DNA of 64,000 bases from the NCBI GenBank assembly GCA_905250025.1, contig CAJNOJ010000005.1, positions 698,999 through 762,998 on the forward strand, read 5' to 3'. Numbering within the stretch: position 1 is the first letter of the stretch; every line of letters starts with the position of its first letter. This document shows positions 35,994 to 47,667 of the stretch, in pieces. The DNA comes from Adineta ricciae. Its lineage: Eukaryota; Rotifera; Eurotatoria; Adinetida; Adinetidae. Made by a program: the position numbers and the translations under genes. Below the pieces are notes generated by a model. The model saw only the letters and a program-made list of their open reading frames with translations, was not told the DNA's origin and made no database searches.

Positions 35994-37125
35994 ATGTTCT
36001 TTTGGTTTCTTCTTCTTCTTTTTCTCTCGCAATTCATCGAATCCACTCAATCGTCAGAGAATTGCAGTATTGAATACGATCGATACAAACGAAGTTATGG
36101 ATACTCACTGACTTATCATTGTACAAATCTGCCCTTACTTTCCCATGGATTATTACAAACTAAAGATATTGCAGACAAGAAATTGCCATTGAAAATCACT
36201 TCGAGTCCGAATCTTCGTATTCGACAAGAAATATGCGGTGAAAATCATCAACAATATTTACTAGGTTTGTTAATTGAATCATCGCATATTCGTTCAGTTG
36301 AATCACGAGCATTCTCTTGTCGAACGTTACGTGTTCTTTCAATAAGCGATACGCAATTTGCATCATCTATTGTACCAGATGATATTTTTCTTGATGCTTT
36401 TCAATTACAAACACTTCGTCTGGTCAATGTCAACCTCCAACGGTTACCAACATCATTGGAAAGTTTATCCAATCTAACCGAATTAATTCTCGATGAAATG
36501 CATTCGTTGGTTGCCTATCCAGCGATTGAAGATCTGTATAGTTTACGTTATTTTCATATTTTTACAAGTTTAAACTATTTTCCATTGCATTATATCGAAG
36601 ATTTGAATAGTTTATCACATATTCAAATCATTCATTTCGGGAGTCGAACGATCGATATCTTTCCTCGAGAATTATTTCATTTGAATGGTTATCAATTGAC
36701 GGATGTTAGTTTGTATTCGGAAAATATCACGTGTCAATCATGTAAAACGGATTGGTTTAAAACAATTGTCAAAACATTGATGCTCTATGGTTGGACTAAT
36801 CGAACTACAGAACAGTTTACAAATAAAAACTTTCATTTAATTACAAAAACATCGTAAGCATCGAATATTTCTTCTTTTCCATTCTAATAACTCTATTTTC
36901 TCTTTTAGACAATTCTATAAATTGGATATTATTGCTTATTGTGGTGATATGCGATTAGGTGAAGAACCCTTGATGGTTCACAATGCACCGTTATGCTGCA
37001 ATAAAGGTTACTTTCGTTGTGCACCTGAACACTCCGTCTGTCAACGGTTGAGTCACACATTTTCACGTTGTAAATGTGTACATGGTTATTATGAAGATAG
37101 TTTTGGCGATTGTATTTTAAACTAG
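35994..37125 (+). CDS. Secreted LRR-like protein with C-terminal Cys-rich (EGF-like) module
   Basis: The ATG at 35994 starts a strong signal peptide (FFWFLLLLFLSQFIESTQS). The ectodomain has a few leucine-rich repeats (RTLRVLSISDTQF, QLQTLRLVNVNLQRLPTSLE, NLTELILDEM, SLRYFHIFTSL) and a cysteine-flanked cap (ITCQSCKTDWF). A short intron (36854-36910) precedes a Cys-rich tail with CCNKGYFRCAPEHSVCQRL and FSRCKCVHGYYEDSFGDC, reading like a single EGF-like module. An in-frame ATG at 35907 would put a hydrophilic segment before the signal peptide, so 35994 was chosen. No TM anchor is visible, so it is probably secreted. No specific orthologue was recognised. Its 3' end overlaps the convergent gene at 37201. 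Confidence 0.75.
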
Positions 37126-37160
37126 ATATGTGCGGAAGGAAAATATGGAAGAGATGAACT

Positions 37161-37199
37161 TTTATTGAAGTACAGCAGAAAAAGAGATGATTCAATAAA
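37161..37199. terminator. Crossed poly(A) signals of two convergent genes
   Basis: The plus-strand AATAAA (37194-37199) directly abuts the stop codon of the minus-strand gene at 37201. The minus-strand AATAAA (complement of 37161-37166) lies 36 bp from the plus-strand stop at 37125. If both are used, the two mRNAs overlap in antisense by at least about 40 nt. Confidence 0.55.
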
Positions 37200-37200
37200 G

Positions 37201-37633
37201 TTAATGATGAGACATTTTATCATCACGATGATGTTTTTTGCCATCGCGATGCTTTTTGTGTTGATCTTTGCTTTGTTTTCTGTCTTTATGCTTACGATCA
37301 CGTTGAGATGAACGATCCCGATGGCGATTCGATGGTGAATTATGATCGCGCGATTTTGAATGTGAACGATCACGGCCACGGTCGCCAGAAGGTGAACGAT
37401 GATCATTTCTGCCAGCCTCCGGATGATGACGACGTGGTTGACCATTTCTCTCGTGAATCATACCTTTTTGATTCGGACCTTTCTTATGGTGCATATCGTC
37501 AGCATTAACATTCTCTACAGAGATAAAAGTTGTCAGGCAAACTGATCGAGTATAGGATGAATTACAAAATCTTACGAAAAACGAAAGCAAGGATGATTGC
37601 CAAGGCAAGGATATAAATCCAAAGTAAACGCAT
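37201..37633 (-). CDS. Small basic Arg/His/Asp/Ser-rich secreted or anchored protein
   Basis: The first exon starts at the ATG at 37633: MRLLWIYILALAIILAFVF, a signal peptide or N-terminal anchor. After a short intron (donor GTAAGATT, acceptor TTTATCTCTGTAG near 37515) the mature part is about 100 residues. It is almost only charged: ADDMHHKKGPNQKG, then RDRSHSKSRD, SNRHRDRSSQRDRKHKDRKQ and KKHRDGKKHHRDDKMSHH. RS/RD-like composition is usual for nuclear splicing proteins but not for secreted ones. No family was recognised. Possible roles such as polyanion or metal binding are only inference. It is tail to tail with the secreted LRR gene. Confidence 0.65.
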
Positions 37634-37875
37634 TGATTCGTTCGATGTGATATGAGTGTATGTGTGTGAATTGAGAATGTTAGGTAAAAATGAATTGTGT
37701 ACGAGATTAAATATCTCTTCAGTTTATTTAAAATGAAAAGAGAGAGAGAGAGAAAAAAAATGGAGGTGTAGAGAGATACAAAAGAAAGAAAAGATAAAGA
37801 TACAGACACCCAAATGAATGTTATTTTATCAGTTCGTCGTTTGACTATGCTGGTAGGAGAAACAAACTTGATGAT

Positions 37876-40800
37876 TTACGTGACAACGACACTACGATAA
37901 ATTTTACGATTATTTTGCACCTTCTCTTCATTTTGTCGAATAGGCGGAAATAAGCTTTCTTTTATCGGAGTTTTATTACGGTTTTGTTGTGAAAGACTAA
38001 CTACAGTTGTTTTGTGAGCAGTTCGAGCTGGTTCCTGAACTGATCGTGTTGGTTCCTGTGATGAACGAATAGGCTCTTGACTTTTAACATACTGCTGTGC
38101 CTCTGTATGAATATTTTTCAATAATCGTCTGCAAACCAAAAGAAAATCAACGATACAAAAACGAGAAATTTGGTCAGCTTACGTTAATACGGTACTCTTC
38201 TTTTTTAAATAACTGTCATATGGGTCGCTTTTTTGTGTTGATGGTAGATTATTGACATTATTTACCTAGAAAGACACAGAGAAATGTACCACAAAGATAA
38301 GATATGTTGAGTGTTGCAGAGTTTTACTTTTAATCTTGCACCAACTTTAAATTTAAGATCAACGAGTTCACATGAAAATCTCAAGTAAATTTTTTCTTGC
38401 GAACAGACTTTTATCGCAATTTCCTCATTTAAATGAAACAGTATCGGCTGACACGGAGGAGCATGAATGTGTGGTTCCGATATTGAATTTTCTTTAGCCC
38501 ACCAATGCCATCGACGACGTCGACTACCGTCCGAATTCAATTCGATTCCTTCAAGTGCTGTCAATTGTAATCTAAGAATATAAAATGCCGTAGTTCACCA
38601 TAGCTAGGGAAATTGGTCTCGCGTACCTTAAATTACCATTAGTAAAATTACAGTATCCATTTCCGAAGGGATCGAATTGTGCTATTTGTCTGGATGCATA
38701 TGATGGTTCATCAGTAAATGCCGTGTAGAGAAGCATCGCTCGAGCTACTTCGGAGATACTAACGGCCAGATTACCGGATGGGTAACTGATTGTCGAAAAG
38801 AACGTGATGAATACTGGTTTTTTGGAACGAATATTACTTACTAGAGAGAACCCGTTCCAGTGGAAAAAAGAATAGCTGCAGTTGTTCCATCTTTATAGAA
38901 ACGTTGAACTAGCGGTCGTTCACTCTTCTGTTCACGAATACAAAAGGATGTTGACTATAAACATCTGTCTGATGAATTCAATTACTTTGAATGCTACCGT
39001 GGAAATATCTCGTGGTATTAAAATATGTTCTCCCAAGTCAGATTCTTCATCGGAGCTTAGTTCGAAATCAGTTGGTCCCTTCAATGTCCATCCTTCTTCC
39101 ACATACTTCAGATTCGATAATTGATATGTGAATGTCTTCATTCTTGCTGCCACTAGACGAAAATGAGCGTTAGTTTCCTTCGGAAAAAACTATAAACAAC
39201 GAACGACATAATCAAATATCAAGAGGAGAAGAAGAAGAGGTAGACGAATAACGAAAGTATTAATTTATCATTAGTATTACAACGAAGCACACTTACTAGC
39301 CGAGTCCGATTTGGCACTCGGTAGTTGTGAGCTAGTACGCACTGTTGATGCGCCACGATAAGATTTCGCTTGTTGAGAATTTCCTGTATACATATGAGAA
39401 AAGAGTCAATTCGAGATCTTTTCTTTCCAATCATGCTTTTCGAAACATGGATTCGGGAAACAAAGATCAAATAAAAATTGGACACACACGCAAGCATCAG
39501 AAGTAACTCAAGATTAGTAGATTTTTTTTGAAAAATACATTCAGCTCCGCTGGCATTTGCTGCAGCATTCTGAGCGCTTCTTGCTGTCATTCCATGATGT
39601 CTTCGTGCTTGACGGCCTGCATAAGTGTACATGAAAACATGAGAAAACGGTTCGAATACATCTTTCAATCGTATCAAGCTATTCTCATCTCATTGATCAT
39701 ATGGATAAAAGATAATATTTTGTACAATCGATGTATACGTACCCATGGCTTTCGGGTTGGTGCTGTTTGCAAATTCTTGTACTTGTTCTTCGAGACGTTT
39801 CTGTTCAGCTGCATTACGTTCCCAAAGTCTAGACAAGGATGTGAATAATGTTTAGAATCTTGTTCTCGTTGTTGTTCGACAAACCTTGCTTTCGCTCGTT
39901 CTTCTGCCAGCTGTCGAGCACGTCGGCTGCGAACTTTTGCATGTGGTTGTATATCGATTGGTTTTGAATCAAGTCGAGAGTTTTCTTCTTTCTGCATTTC
40001 AAGGACAGCTTCAACAAATTCTCGATATTCCGTACAACAGAACAGCTGAAAGTTCAGATGATACAAAAGTAATCATATTCGAACCATTGGATCTTACTTC
40101 ACTCGGTGGAGAGGTCTCTTGTTCAACAATTGTTGGCCAGATTCGTAGTTCTTTTCCACAAAATTCACATGGAACACGTCCATAAACATGTACACCTAAT
40201 TCACGCAGTTCATCTTCATTAATTTCTTCGTCTGTGCGAGGTAGATCATCTAATTTCTGTTTCGATTCTGGATTATACTATATAGGCCATTTAAACATAA
40301 GTGATCGAATAAAAACGTATGAAAATGTTGTACTGACCTGTAAAATAGGTGGTGGACCGACAGATGTGACAATCGGTAGTTCCGGTAATGACGTAGTCGT
40401 CGACTCAACTTGTTCCGGTGGCTTAAAATAAATAGGTCATTTGATTCAATAGATTATTGATTTTTGTTTACTTCTTCGACTTTTGAAACAGATTCAATTG
40501 GTTCGACATCGCTATCGGATTCCTCAGGTTCAGGCTCTTTTACTAATTAGAAAATCGAACGTAAATATTTGTGTTATTATACAAGCTGACGTAAATATTC
40601 ACCTCGATATTTTTCGAGCATCTCCATATCCTTCCATGTCCAGTCTGTCTGAACACTAATTCTTAACAAAAAGAGATCTAATTTAACGAAAAAACCAATC
40701 ATTTGAATGCGTTTGTATTCTTACGAGGCTGAATTTTTTGGGATTTTCTTCTGCCGTGTCCGTGTAGTTGGTTGACCTTCCGGTTTCTTTGGTTCTGTCA

Positions 40801-42939
40801 AAACATTGTCTATCGTGGCTGTCAGAGCAAAGACTTGATTCTGTTCGTCAGCTATCACGTCAGATACCGGAACCACTTGTTCTTCAAGAAGGGCAAGACA
40901 TGCTTTTGATAGAAAGTTTTTATTTGATATGTTTAGATACAAACCGACATCATGGTGTGGTAGAGATGGTAAAGGAGATGATCTCTCCGTGGTTGCTTCA
41001 CGTGATCGAAGAACTGCAAGTGAAAAGATCTATTGTCAATGGATATTTTGTTACTTTTTCATAGATGTACAGGAAGAATTCGACTGATAAGTACTTTATC
41101 GACAGTTTTTGTTTCGTTGACAAAAGGCGAGTAAAGAACAAGAAGAAGAAGAAGAAGAAGAAGAAGAAGAGAAAAAAAGAAACATGGCAACATAAACTTG
41201 ATCGAAGTGTTGATGAAAGAAAAACATGGCTGAAGAAAACTAAAATTGCGTTTGCTTTGCTTCTTAATCGTCGCGTTTAATCAAGTGAGTAAACTGTTAA
41301 GTTGTTAAAACATTCTGACGACAACGAAATAGCCGAAGCAAAAATATTACTGCGAAGCATATGATTACTTGAATATTGAATGGTTAAAAGAGAAAACAAA
41401 ACTGTTTAGATCCAACATAGATTGAATTTAATAAAGATAGAAACGAAACAAAGGAAGAATGGGTCATTATGGTAAACATATCATTGATCCGCAGACTGGC
41501 CTATGTGAGATATGTGATAAGAATGCTATTCAAGACTTTCGACAAGGAAAACGACTAGATCCACAAGTAAATTTTTTTTGTCTGTATTATTACAGTACTT
41601 TTCAACTGTCTTTCTTCTCAAGGATCCATACGAATACTCGGCGAATGGTGAACCGATGGGAAGTTACATTCGAAAATCTGTCAATTCTACAGTACCTCCT
41701 CCGATACAGGCACCATTGATGCCTCCCCAACCACGTCGTGTTGTCTTTGAAGACACTAATGAGCTACCGGCAATACCAAGACGTGTTGTTAGACATAGTT
41801 CTCTACCAACGAGAGAAGTTATCTATCGACCCTCACTCGCTTACGACAGTCAAGTATACCCTCAATACGGTACACCAGTATCCGGAAGACCAGTTCGTGT
41901 TGTAAAACAGTATGCGCAAACACCACCTCCACCAGCTAGTGCAGTGTGGGTTGCAGGACCGCGACGACAAACAAATTCTGGCGTAATTGTTCAACGAACG
42001 CCGCGCATCGCACGTGAACAAGTGTACTATCAGCCAGCTGCACCAAGCAATCTTGGAACACAATATGTCAGAGCTGGACCTACGATAGCTCATCAGACAT
42101 CATTAAAGTCTGCTATTCCAGGACCACGTGTTTATCAAATAGAAGGAAACAGAAGACCGTATCAAGTCGAGCCCCTCGAACGCAGAGTTGTCGTTCAACC
42201 TCAACCAACTGTTGTGAGAAGAGTTTACAGAAAACTACCACCGGGTAAATATGATTCGCTATCATCTCGAAGCTTTAGAGTAAGCCCTCAGCCACCACCA
42301 CCGCCACCACCAGTGCCTCAACAACCCATTGTTTATCATATTCGACTTGAAGATTGATTATAAACGAACATACAGGCTTTTGCATATCTTTTTCTCCCTC
42401 TTTTTTTGTATTGTATGATTTTGTAAATTATTTCAATAAAGATGATGAAGTCCGAACGCATGGAAAAAAAGAATTGTCGGATCAGAAAAATGTTTTCATT
42501 CCATACATTTCATCAACTACTTCAACACTAAAGTGATTAAAGAAGAAAAAAAGCTCGAAAATGACAAATTTTTTTTCTTTCAACATCATTTGTTTTTCTT
42601 CTGTGAAGAAGAGTCAAAGTGATCGTGAATGTTCAAAGGTTTCTGCCAATATCAAATGTCATTTCGTGAATACATATGTAAAAGAAGACAACAAAGTTTA
42701 GCCTTACTAGAACCAATCAAAACGAAACTTTTTTTCAATGATAATCAAATTTAAGTAGAAGGTTTTATTTGTCGAATTTCCATTTCAACGTATATTAAGT
42801 TATTTAATTATGCGACGTTATGTCACATTCACATTCAAATCGCTTAGCTACAGAAGAAAATTTAAGTCTTACCTTGATCGTTGTCGATTAGAAGTTTTGC
42901 TGCTGCAGTCGAATCGTCATCGGATGGCAATTGAGACAT
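37876..42939 (-). CDS. FAM194/ERICH6-like glutamate-rich protein
   Basis: A long multi-exon model is read from the ATG at 42939 (MSQLPSDDDSTAAAKLL). The first exon ends in phase 1 and joins in frame to an exon at about 41015 (LRSREATTERSSPLPSLPHH) across a 1.9-kb intron. Acidic segments follow (KEPEPEESDSDVEPIESVSK), then a Cys pair (VPCEFCGKELRIWP), a charged helical stretch (RRARQLAEERAKARF) and the C-terminal FAM194 domain. That domain has FYKDGTTAAILFSTGTGSL, YPSGNLAVSISE, FDPFGNGYCNFTNGNLRL and RWHWWAKE. This domain is found in ERICH6/FAM194A and C3orf20; its function is not established. A Gln/Glu/Pro repeat (SQEPIRSSQEPTRSVQEPAR) lies near the end. The first-exon join is the weakest step. 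Confidence 0.68.
41138..41171. repeat. AAG trinucleotide microsatellite
   Basis: About ten AAG units within the large first intron of the ERICH6-like gene, upstream of the nested gene. Confidence 0.85.
41459..42357 (+). CDS. Pro/Arg/Tyr-rich protein nested in ERICH6-like intron
   Basis: Exon 1 starts at ATG 41459 (MGHYGKHIIDPQTGLCEICDKN) and ends RLDPQ at a GTAAAT donor (about 41569). Exon 2 resumes after TTCTTCTCAAG (about 41621) with DPYEYSANGEPMG. The product is about 280 residues, disordered and rich in Pro, Arg, Val and Tyr, with repeated RRVV motifs (PQPRRVVFED, IPRRVVRHSS, LERRVVVQPQ) and a run of seven prolines near the C-terminus, ending YHIRLED. A small CEIC motif near residue 16 is the only Cys pair seen. 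No family was recognised. It may bind SH3 or WW domains (inference). A poly(A) signal AATAAA follows near 42436. It lies antisense inside the putative first intron of the minus-strand gene. Confidence 0.72.
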
Positions 42940-44031
42940 CGAGATCTAAAAACAAGAGTCGATTCGATTGAGCAATTGTTGGAAGATATAAAAAATCAGA
43001 TGATTCAAAGTTTGTGATTAGAGAATAATAATGTGTGCTGGAAAAGTAAAGCAAAACTGGCAAATAACAAAGAAGCAGTGTCAATTTCTTTTCTTTCCGT
43101 TCTTCTGTCTGCTCTTTTTTCATCATTGGATTGCCACTAGCAATCAAGCAATTCACGTCGATGCTCGTTTCAGTTACCATGTTTGCCTGTCGATCTTTGA
43201 CAACGAGTCTCGCATTCAATAAGAGAGTATTTCTTTAATAGATGCGCAATCGTGTTACATATTCGGTGGAGGCAAAGTGTCGCCAGAAGAAAACTATGTA
43301 CACATCGATTGAATTGTTCTTCAAATCGAGAATAGAGCGAAAGCAAAAGCCGTTCTGCGATGCCAATCGTTGTACGAAGACATTTGTCTCTCGGTTATTT
43401 TTAGCACGAATGATGTTTGTTTGGAAAACGGTGCAGGTTGAGTTAATTAAGTTTCGAGTCGAGAGATTTATTGATCGTTACTGGCTTTTGTCAATATTGA
43501 ATGATTCGTTTTAATGTACAGTATACTTTGGAAAAAAAAGGGAACTTCAATGGTTTTACACTTCAGATTATTGGGCTGATCATTAGTTTTCAGTTGCAGA
43601 GAAATCGTCTGAATGGATTTTCATGTTATTTTTAAAAAATTGAGATGAATTCTTTCACTTTGCCAATCATTCTTATGAATACAAATCACGGAATAATGAG
43701 CAAACAAAAGTGACTTGTAACGCGCTCGATACGAACGGTATTGCCTATAAAAAATAAATAATAATAATAAAAGGAAGAGCGACGAGAGAAGAATAATACG
43801 AAACATCACTACTGCTGCTACCACCACCATTGGCAACATAGTGACGTGCATACATTCATACATATACATACTCTCGTAGAAGAGAGAAACTTGAAAAAAG
43901 GTAGTTAGTTAATTTTTTTTCACTTCTCGACGACAAGTGTTCTGTGTAAATTGTCTTTACGTCTAAGTATTTTGTATATGTTTGTATGGTAATTAGTCTT
44001 ATTCAAACTTGTTAGAAATTGGCTTCGAATT
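42940..44031. other. Intergenic divergent region
   Basis: Between the ERICH6-like start and the plus-strand coiled-coil gene. It contains an AAT repeat near 43762. A minus ORF encoding a Leu-rich stretch at 43621-43869 derives from low-complexity DNA. No gene was supported. Confidence 0.4.
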
Positions 44032-45382
44032 ATGAATATGCATGAAGTTAAGCAACCAAAAGAAAGTTTACAAGATCAATTGAAACTGGCAAAAGAGGAA
44101 ATTCATAGTTTACAACAACAACTAAAATGTCTTTTTGATCTAACGAAAAGGTAGGTCAGCTTCGGACATTTCTGCCCACCTATATTTTCGTTTAGTGCTT
44201 GGCATGGTGATCAGTCTGCGATTATTCACTTAGCCGAATTAATTGGTTAGTTGTGCTTATGACATTTCTTATCTTTAGTACATTTGATTTCATTTTTTGC
44301 AGGTGTTGATCCTGAAATCGAACGAAATGCTTTTAACGAAAAGAAAATCGCGCCAGTTCCTTCAACGAAGAAAACAGTTACGATTGCTGACAATGAAGAG
44401 ATTTTATCTAAAGTAAACATGCTCGTTGGCGAACATTTCGAATTTTGATTGTGTTCCACACAGCGCTCGGCAAGTATATCAAGCACAATTAGTCATGAGG
44501 ACCGACGAGAACAGAAACAACGACAACAAAAAACAGCAAATGCTTTGGCGGCTGCTGCTCGGTCAGTCGATGAATTGATTTGATAAATTAGGAAAATCGA
44601 CTCATTTTTTCCGTTAGGAATGCATATTTACAACCGTTTCTTAAACAAAATCATATCGATCCTGTTCGCGAACAAAATACTCGACAATTACTTATGAGTA
44701 TGATGCGCTATCGACAAGTACGCTGATGCAAAGAACGAATTTATCACCGAACATTTTACATGCGTTCGTTTAGAGCGAAACGCGTAATCCGCCGAGTATT
44801 CCAACTAGTCGAGCTTCGTCAGCCAGTGTTCGACCACGCGCCACAAAACATCTCTATCATTTAGCTTCACCTGATCATGTTGTTAAACATCTGGGCAGTC
44901 CAGCAAGTCGTGCAAAACCATACTTCGTCTTCGCGGGCAAAGAATTCTTCCAACAAACAGCTAATTATGCACCGTTGTATGAAAAAGGGTTCATTACCGA
45001 AGTAAAGCTCAGATAGTTCATTAATTCGTTCTATTTTCTCATCTGAATTCAATTAGAACGGATCACGACATTCAGAACATTCCAGTTCTTCAGATGACTT
45101 AAACTCAATTCCATCACCAACTGCTGAGCCAGGTTGCTTTCAATGATCTTTTATGATTATTTATACTGTTTTACTTTAGTTATCGGTCGTCCACATACTG
45201 CTAAATCTACGCAACCATTTGCTACTCTTCGATCTAGTGCACAATCAAGACAAAGTGAAAATCCAGCAAGAATATCATCAGCAAAATCAACAACGATGAG
45301 TGAACGCGATCGACGTGACGCCATGCGACTTCAACGACAGCTTAATATACCTCGACAAGGTTGGGTGAACCAATACTCTTGA
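44032..45382 (+). CDS. Uncharacterised coiled-coil / Ser-Arg-rich protein
   Basis: The ATG at 44032 gives MNMHEVKQPKESLQDQLKLA, leading into a short coiled coil (EEIHSLQQQLKCLFDLTK). Six or seven exons with 45-60-bp introns encode about 290 residues. Segments include HGDQSAIIHLAELIGVDPEIE, KKTVTIADNEEILSK, RREQKQRQQKTANALAAAAR, NPPSIPTSRASSASVRPRATK, YFVFAGKEFFQQTANYAPLY and a C-terminal Ser/Arg-rich block ending RRDAMRLQRQLNIPRQGWVN. Splice phases join cleanly (for example AAAAG to TGCTTGG). No known domain was recognised. The composition resembles ciliary or cytoskeletal scaffolds, but that is a guess. A poly(A) signal AATAAA is at 45439-45444. Confidence 0.7.
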
Positions 45383-45682
45383 TGTACCTGTGTGTTTTTA
45401 AAGTGAACTATTTTACTTTGTTCTCTGTTGATATTACGAATAAAAACAAATGCTATTCGATAGATAAACATTCGTTTGTAGTACTTTACAATATGATTAT
45501 CAGGAAAGCCCCCACAACTGCAAAGTGTGCCATTCTGTTTCACAATCGACACTTGCACAGAATGAAAAAAAAAAGATTTTATAAGACGTAGAAGAAAAAT
45601 CGTTCTTTTTTGTCTTAGTAACAATCACATATACACTTCTGATTCTACTCTTTCATCTCTTGTTACGTTACTCCATTTGCCA

Positions 45683-45949
45683 ATGACGGAGAACTCAGCC
45701 GCATGGCCAGCTAAACTCGATGAAAATCAAATCAAAGATCATTCGGATATACCTATTCACCATAAAACCAATGAAGAGGTGAATAAAGACGTCTATGGCG
45801 CTCCAGGTGATGTAGCCACAACAGTCACACAAAAGACGTCTGCAGAAAAAAATACATCGAACGATGCGTCTAACTCTCGAGCTGATCAGCCCCAATCCTC
45901 TACAAATGCTAGCGCTGTTAATCAAGAGAGTGCTAATCGACCGAAATAG
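45683..45949 (+). CDS. Small hydrophilic disordered protein, 88 residues
   Basis: The first ATG in the frame (45683) gives MTENSAAWPAKLDENQIKDH and the ORF ends NQESANRPK. It is rich in Asn, Ser, Thr, Asp and Lys, lacks cysteine and TM segments and has one Trp. Such composition is seen in stress-type disordered proteins, but no LEA motif is present. It lies 300 bp after the coiled-coil gene on the same strand, with an acceptor-like TTTTTTGTCTTAG about 60 bp before the ATG and an AATAAA at 46093-46098. Expression is not proven. The function is unknown. Confidence 0.5.
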   Translation: MTENSAAWPAKLDENQIKDHSDIPIHHKTNEEVNKDVYGAPGDVATTVTQKTSAEKNTSNDASNSRADQPQSSTNASAVNQESANRPK

Positions 45950-47007
45950 TTCATCGCATGAACATGATCTGTAATCATTCCTCTCAAATGAATGTTTTAT
46001 CTGAACACGAACAGTTGCGTCATTCTTTCGTTTCTTGTTTTATAATGATAGATATACTTTACATTAATCTTGCATCTGATAATCGTTTATGAAATAAAAC
46101 TTCAAATACTATCATTGTCTTTTGTTATTGAACTTTGGTCGTCTAAGGTAACATGGATCATCAGACTGATGATAGAAAGCAAAAGTAAATGTTGAATCAT
46201 AGTTCATCAGATTTGAATGTCATCATGAACTTCACAGATTGTACAATTCGAAGAATGTCTATCACCCTTTCCATGTAAACCATAACATTCTTGTTAGGTC
46301 ATTTTATGATGATCATATATATTTGACAAGTATTTTGTACGATTTCGATGAATTTATCCGAGTAACATGTATAAAATCACATAACATGCGAAATGAGTTT
46401 GAATTTCTTTTCTTCATATCGATTTAATCTGTTGAAAAGAAAGTTGCTGAGATAAATAAAATATGCAGATTTCGATCGCATATTCATGGTGACAAGTTTT
46501 ATTCATAACTATTTCCGTTCATTGAATGTTAAATGAGCCAAGGTGAAAACTTGCAAGCAACTGATGAAATGAAATTTTCAAGCGGAAGTTGATTTTAATT
46601 TCTTTGATAGTTATTCGTGTTACATATCACATTCTATACTTGTTTGATATCATTGATTATATCATCGAATCGAAGAGAAAAGAAAAATGCAAACTCAATA
46701 TCACGGTCAATTACTAGTTCAATGAGTGATAACATTCGAGAACAAAGTATTACATCTTTCACTCTTCGTTTGTCTTTTATTCAATTTTAATTGTTACACA
46801 TACCTTTCCTCATGTCAATAGCAAAACACTTACATACGTGTACCATACTAGCACCGTGTAAGAATCGATCACGAGACAGAAAAACGAATGAGTAAAAGCA
46901 CCATTTATAATGAGAAGAAGGAGCGAAAGAGAAAGAAAAAAACGGGCTAATGATGGTAGAGAATAAGTTGACGACCTTGCCGGAGTATATGTATGTTTAT
47001 ATCATGA
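45950..47007. other. Intergenic between convergent genes
   Basis: This contains the 3' regions of the small hydrophilic gene (plus) and the four-TM gene (minus; a TTTATT near 46776 is a candidate minus-strand poly(A) signal). No other gene was seen. Confidence 0.45.
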
Positions 47008-47667
47008 TTATTTAAAATAAAGAATATCTTGACGCATATGATAGATCATAACAATACTTGTTAAGAATGGCACTAGTAAAAACACGGCGGAAATTATGCC
47101 AATACGTTGCTTACTAGCATGCATAACTTCATCTAATCGGCCAATACAATCATTTCTTGGACAACCATATATTGTCTGGATTGAGTTACATGTCGGATTC
47201 GCGGTGTATTGGCCACAATGGTTTTGAAGATTTACTTTCAATTGGTCAAAATAAGCAAAGCCGGACGCGCAGGCACCTGATAGTAGTGCCATGTATAGCG
47301 AAAGTAAAGCGAGGGAAATCATAAGATAACGCCAACGACGTCGTAGAATACCATATACACCCAATATGATCGGGATTGCTACAATGCCACTACCAATAAT
47401 TAGAAGGATATGAGCTGAAAGAAAATTTCATTTAAACAATTTATGAGAGAGTTCGAATGGTAGAAATCGATACTAACGTGCATAAATGGAAAAATAAGTT
47501 TGAGTTTTAAAATCAGAATTCAGACTGGTCACAATATTGTACAGAGGTGGTTGAAGAAGAAAACCAATTCCGAGACCAATGCCCAATAGACATTGTAAAG
47601 TAAGAAGTCCAAATAGGACGAGAGCGATCAATTGGATCGTATCTAACGGTCCGCATGGAAAATTCAT
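47008..47667 (-). CDS. Four-TM tetraspanin-like membrane protein
   Basis: Two exons joined across a short intron encode about 200 residues with four hydrophobic helices: IQLIALVLFGLLTLQCLLGIG, ILLIIGSGIVAIPIILGVYG, YLMISLALLSLYMALLSGAC and IGIISAVFLLVPFLTSIVMI. Between TM3 and TM4 lies a loop with four cysteines (NHCGQ, NPTCNS, IYGCPRNDC), like a small tetraspanin large extracellular loop. The diagnostic tetraspanin CCG motif is missing, so family membership is uncertain; claudin-like or other tetraspan proteins are alternatives. The first true ATG is at 47667 (MNFPCGPLDT). It probably acts at the plasma membrane or endosomes. Confidence 0.75.

Noticed and set aside
37201..37809. 202-residue continuous minus ORF as the full gene
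   Set aside because: Its upstream half is low-complexity intron/5' sequence; splicing from ATG 37633 gives a proper leader joined to NVNADDMHHKK.
43621..43869. Minus-strand ORF encoding a Val/Leu-rich TM-like stretch
   Set aside because: It arises from AAT and ACC repeats; there are no splice sites or conserved motifs.
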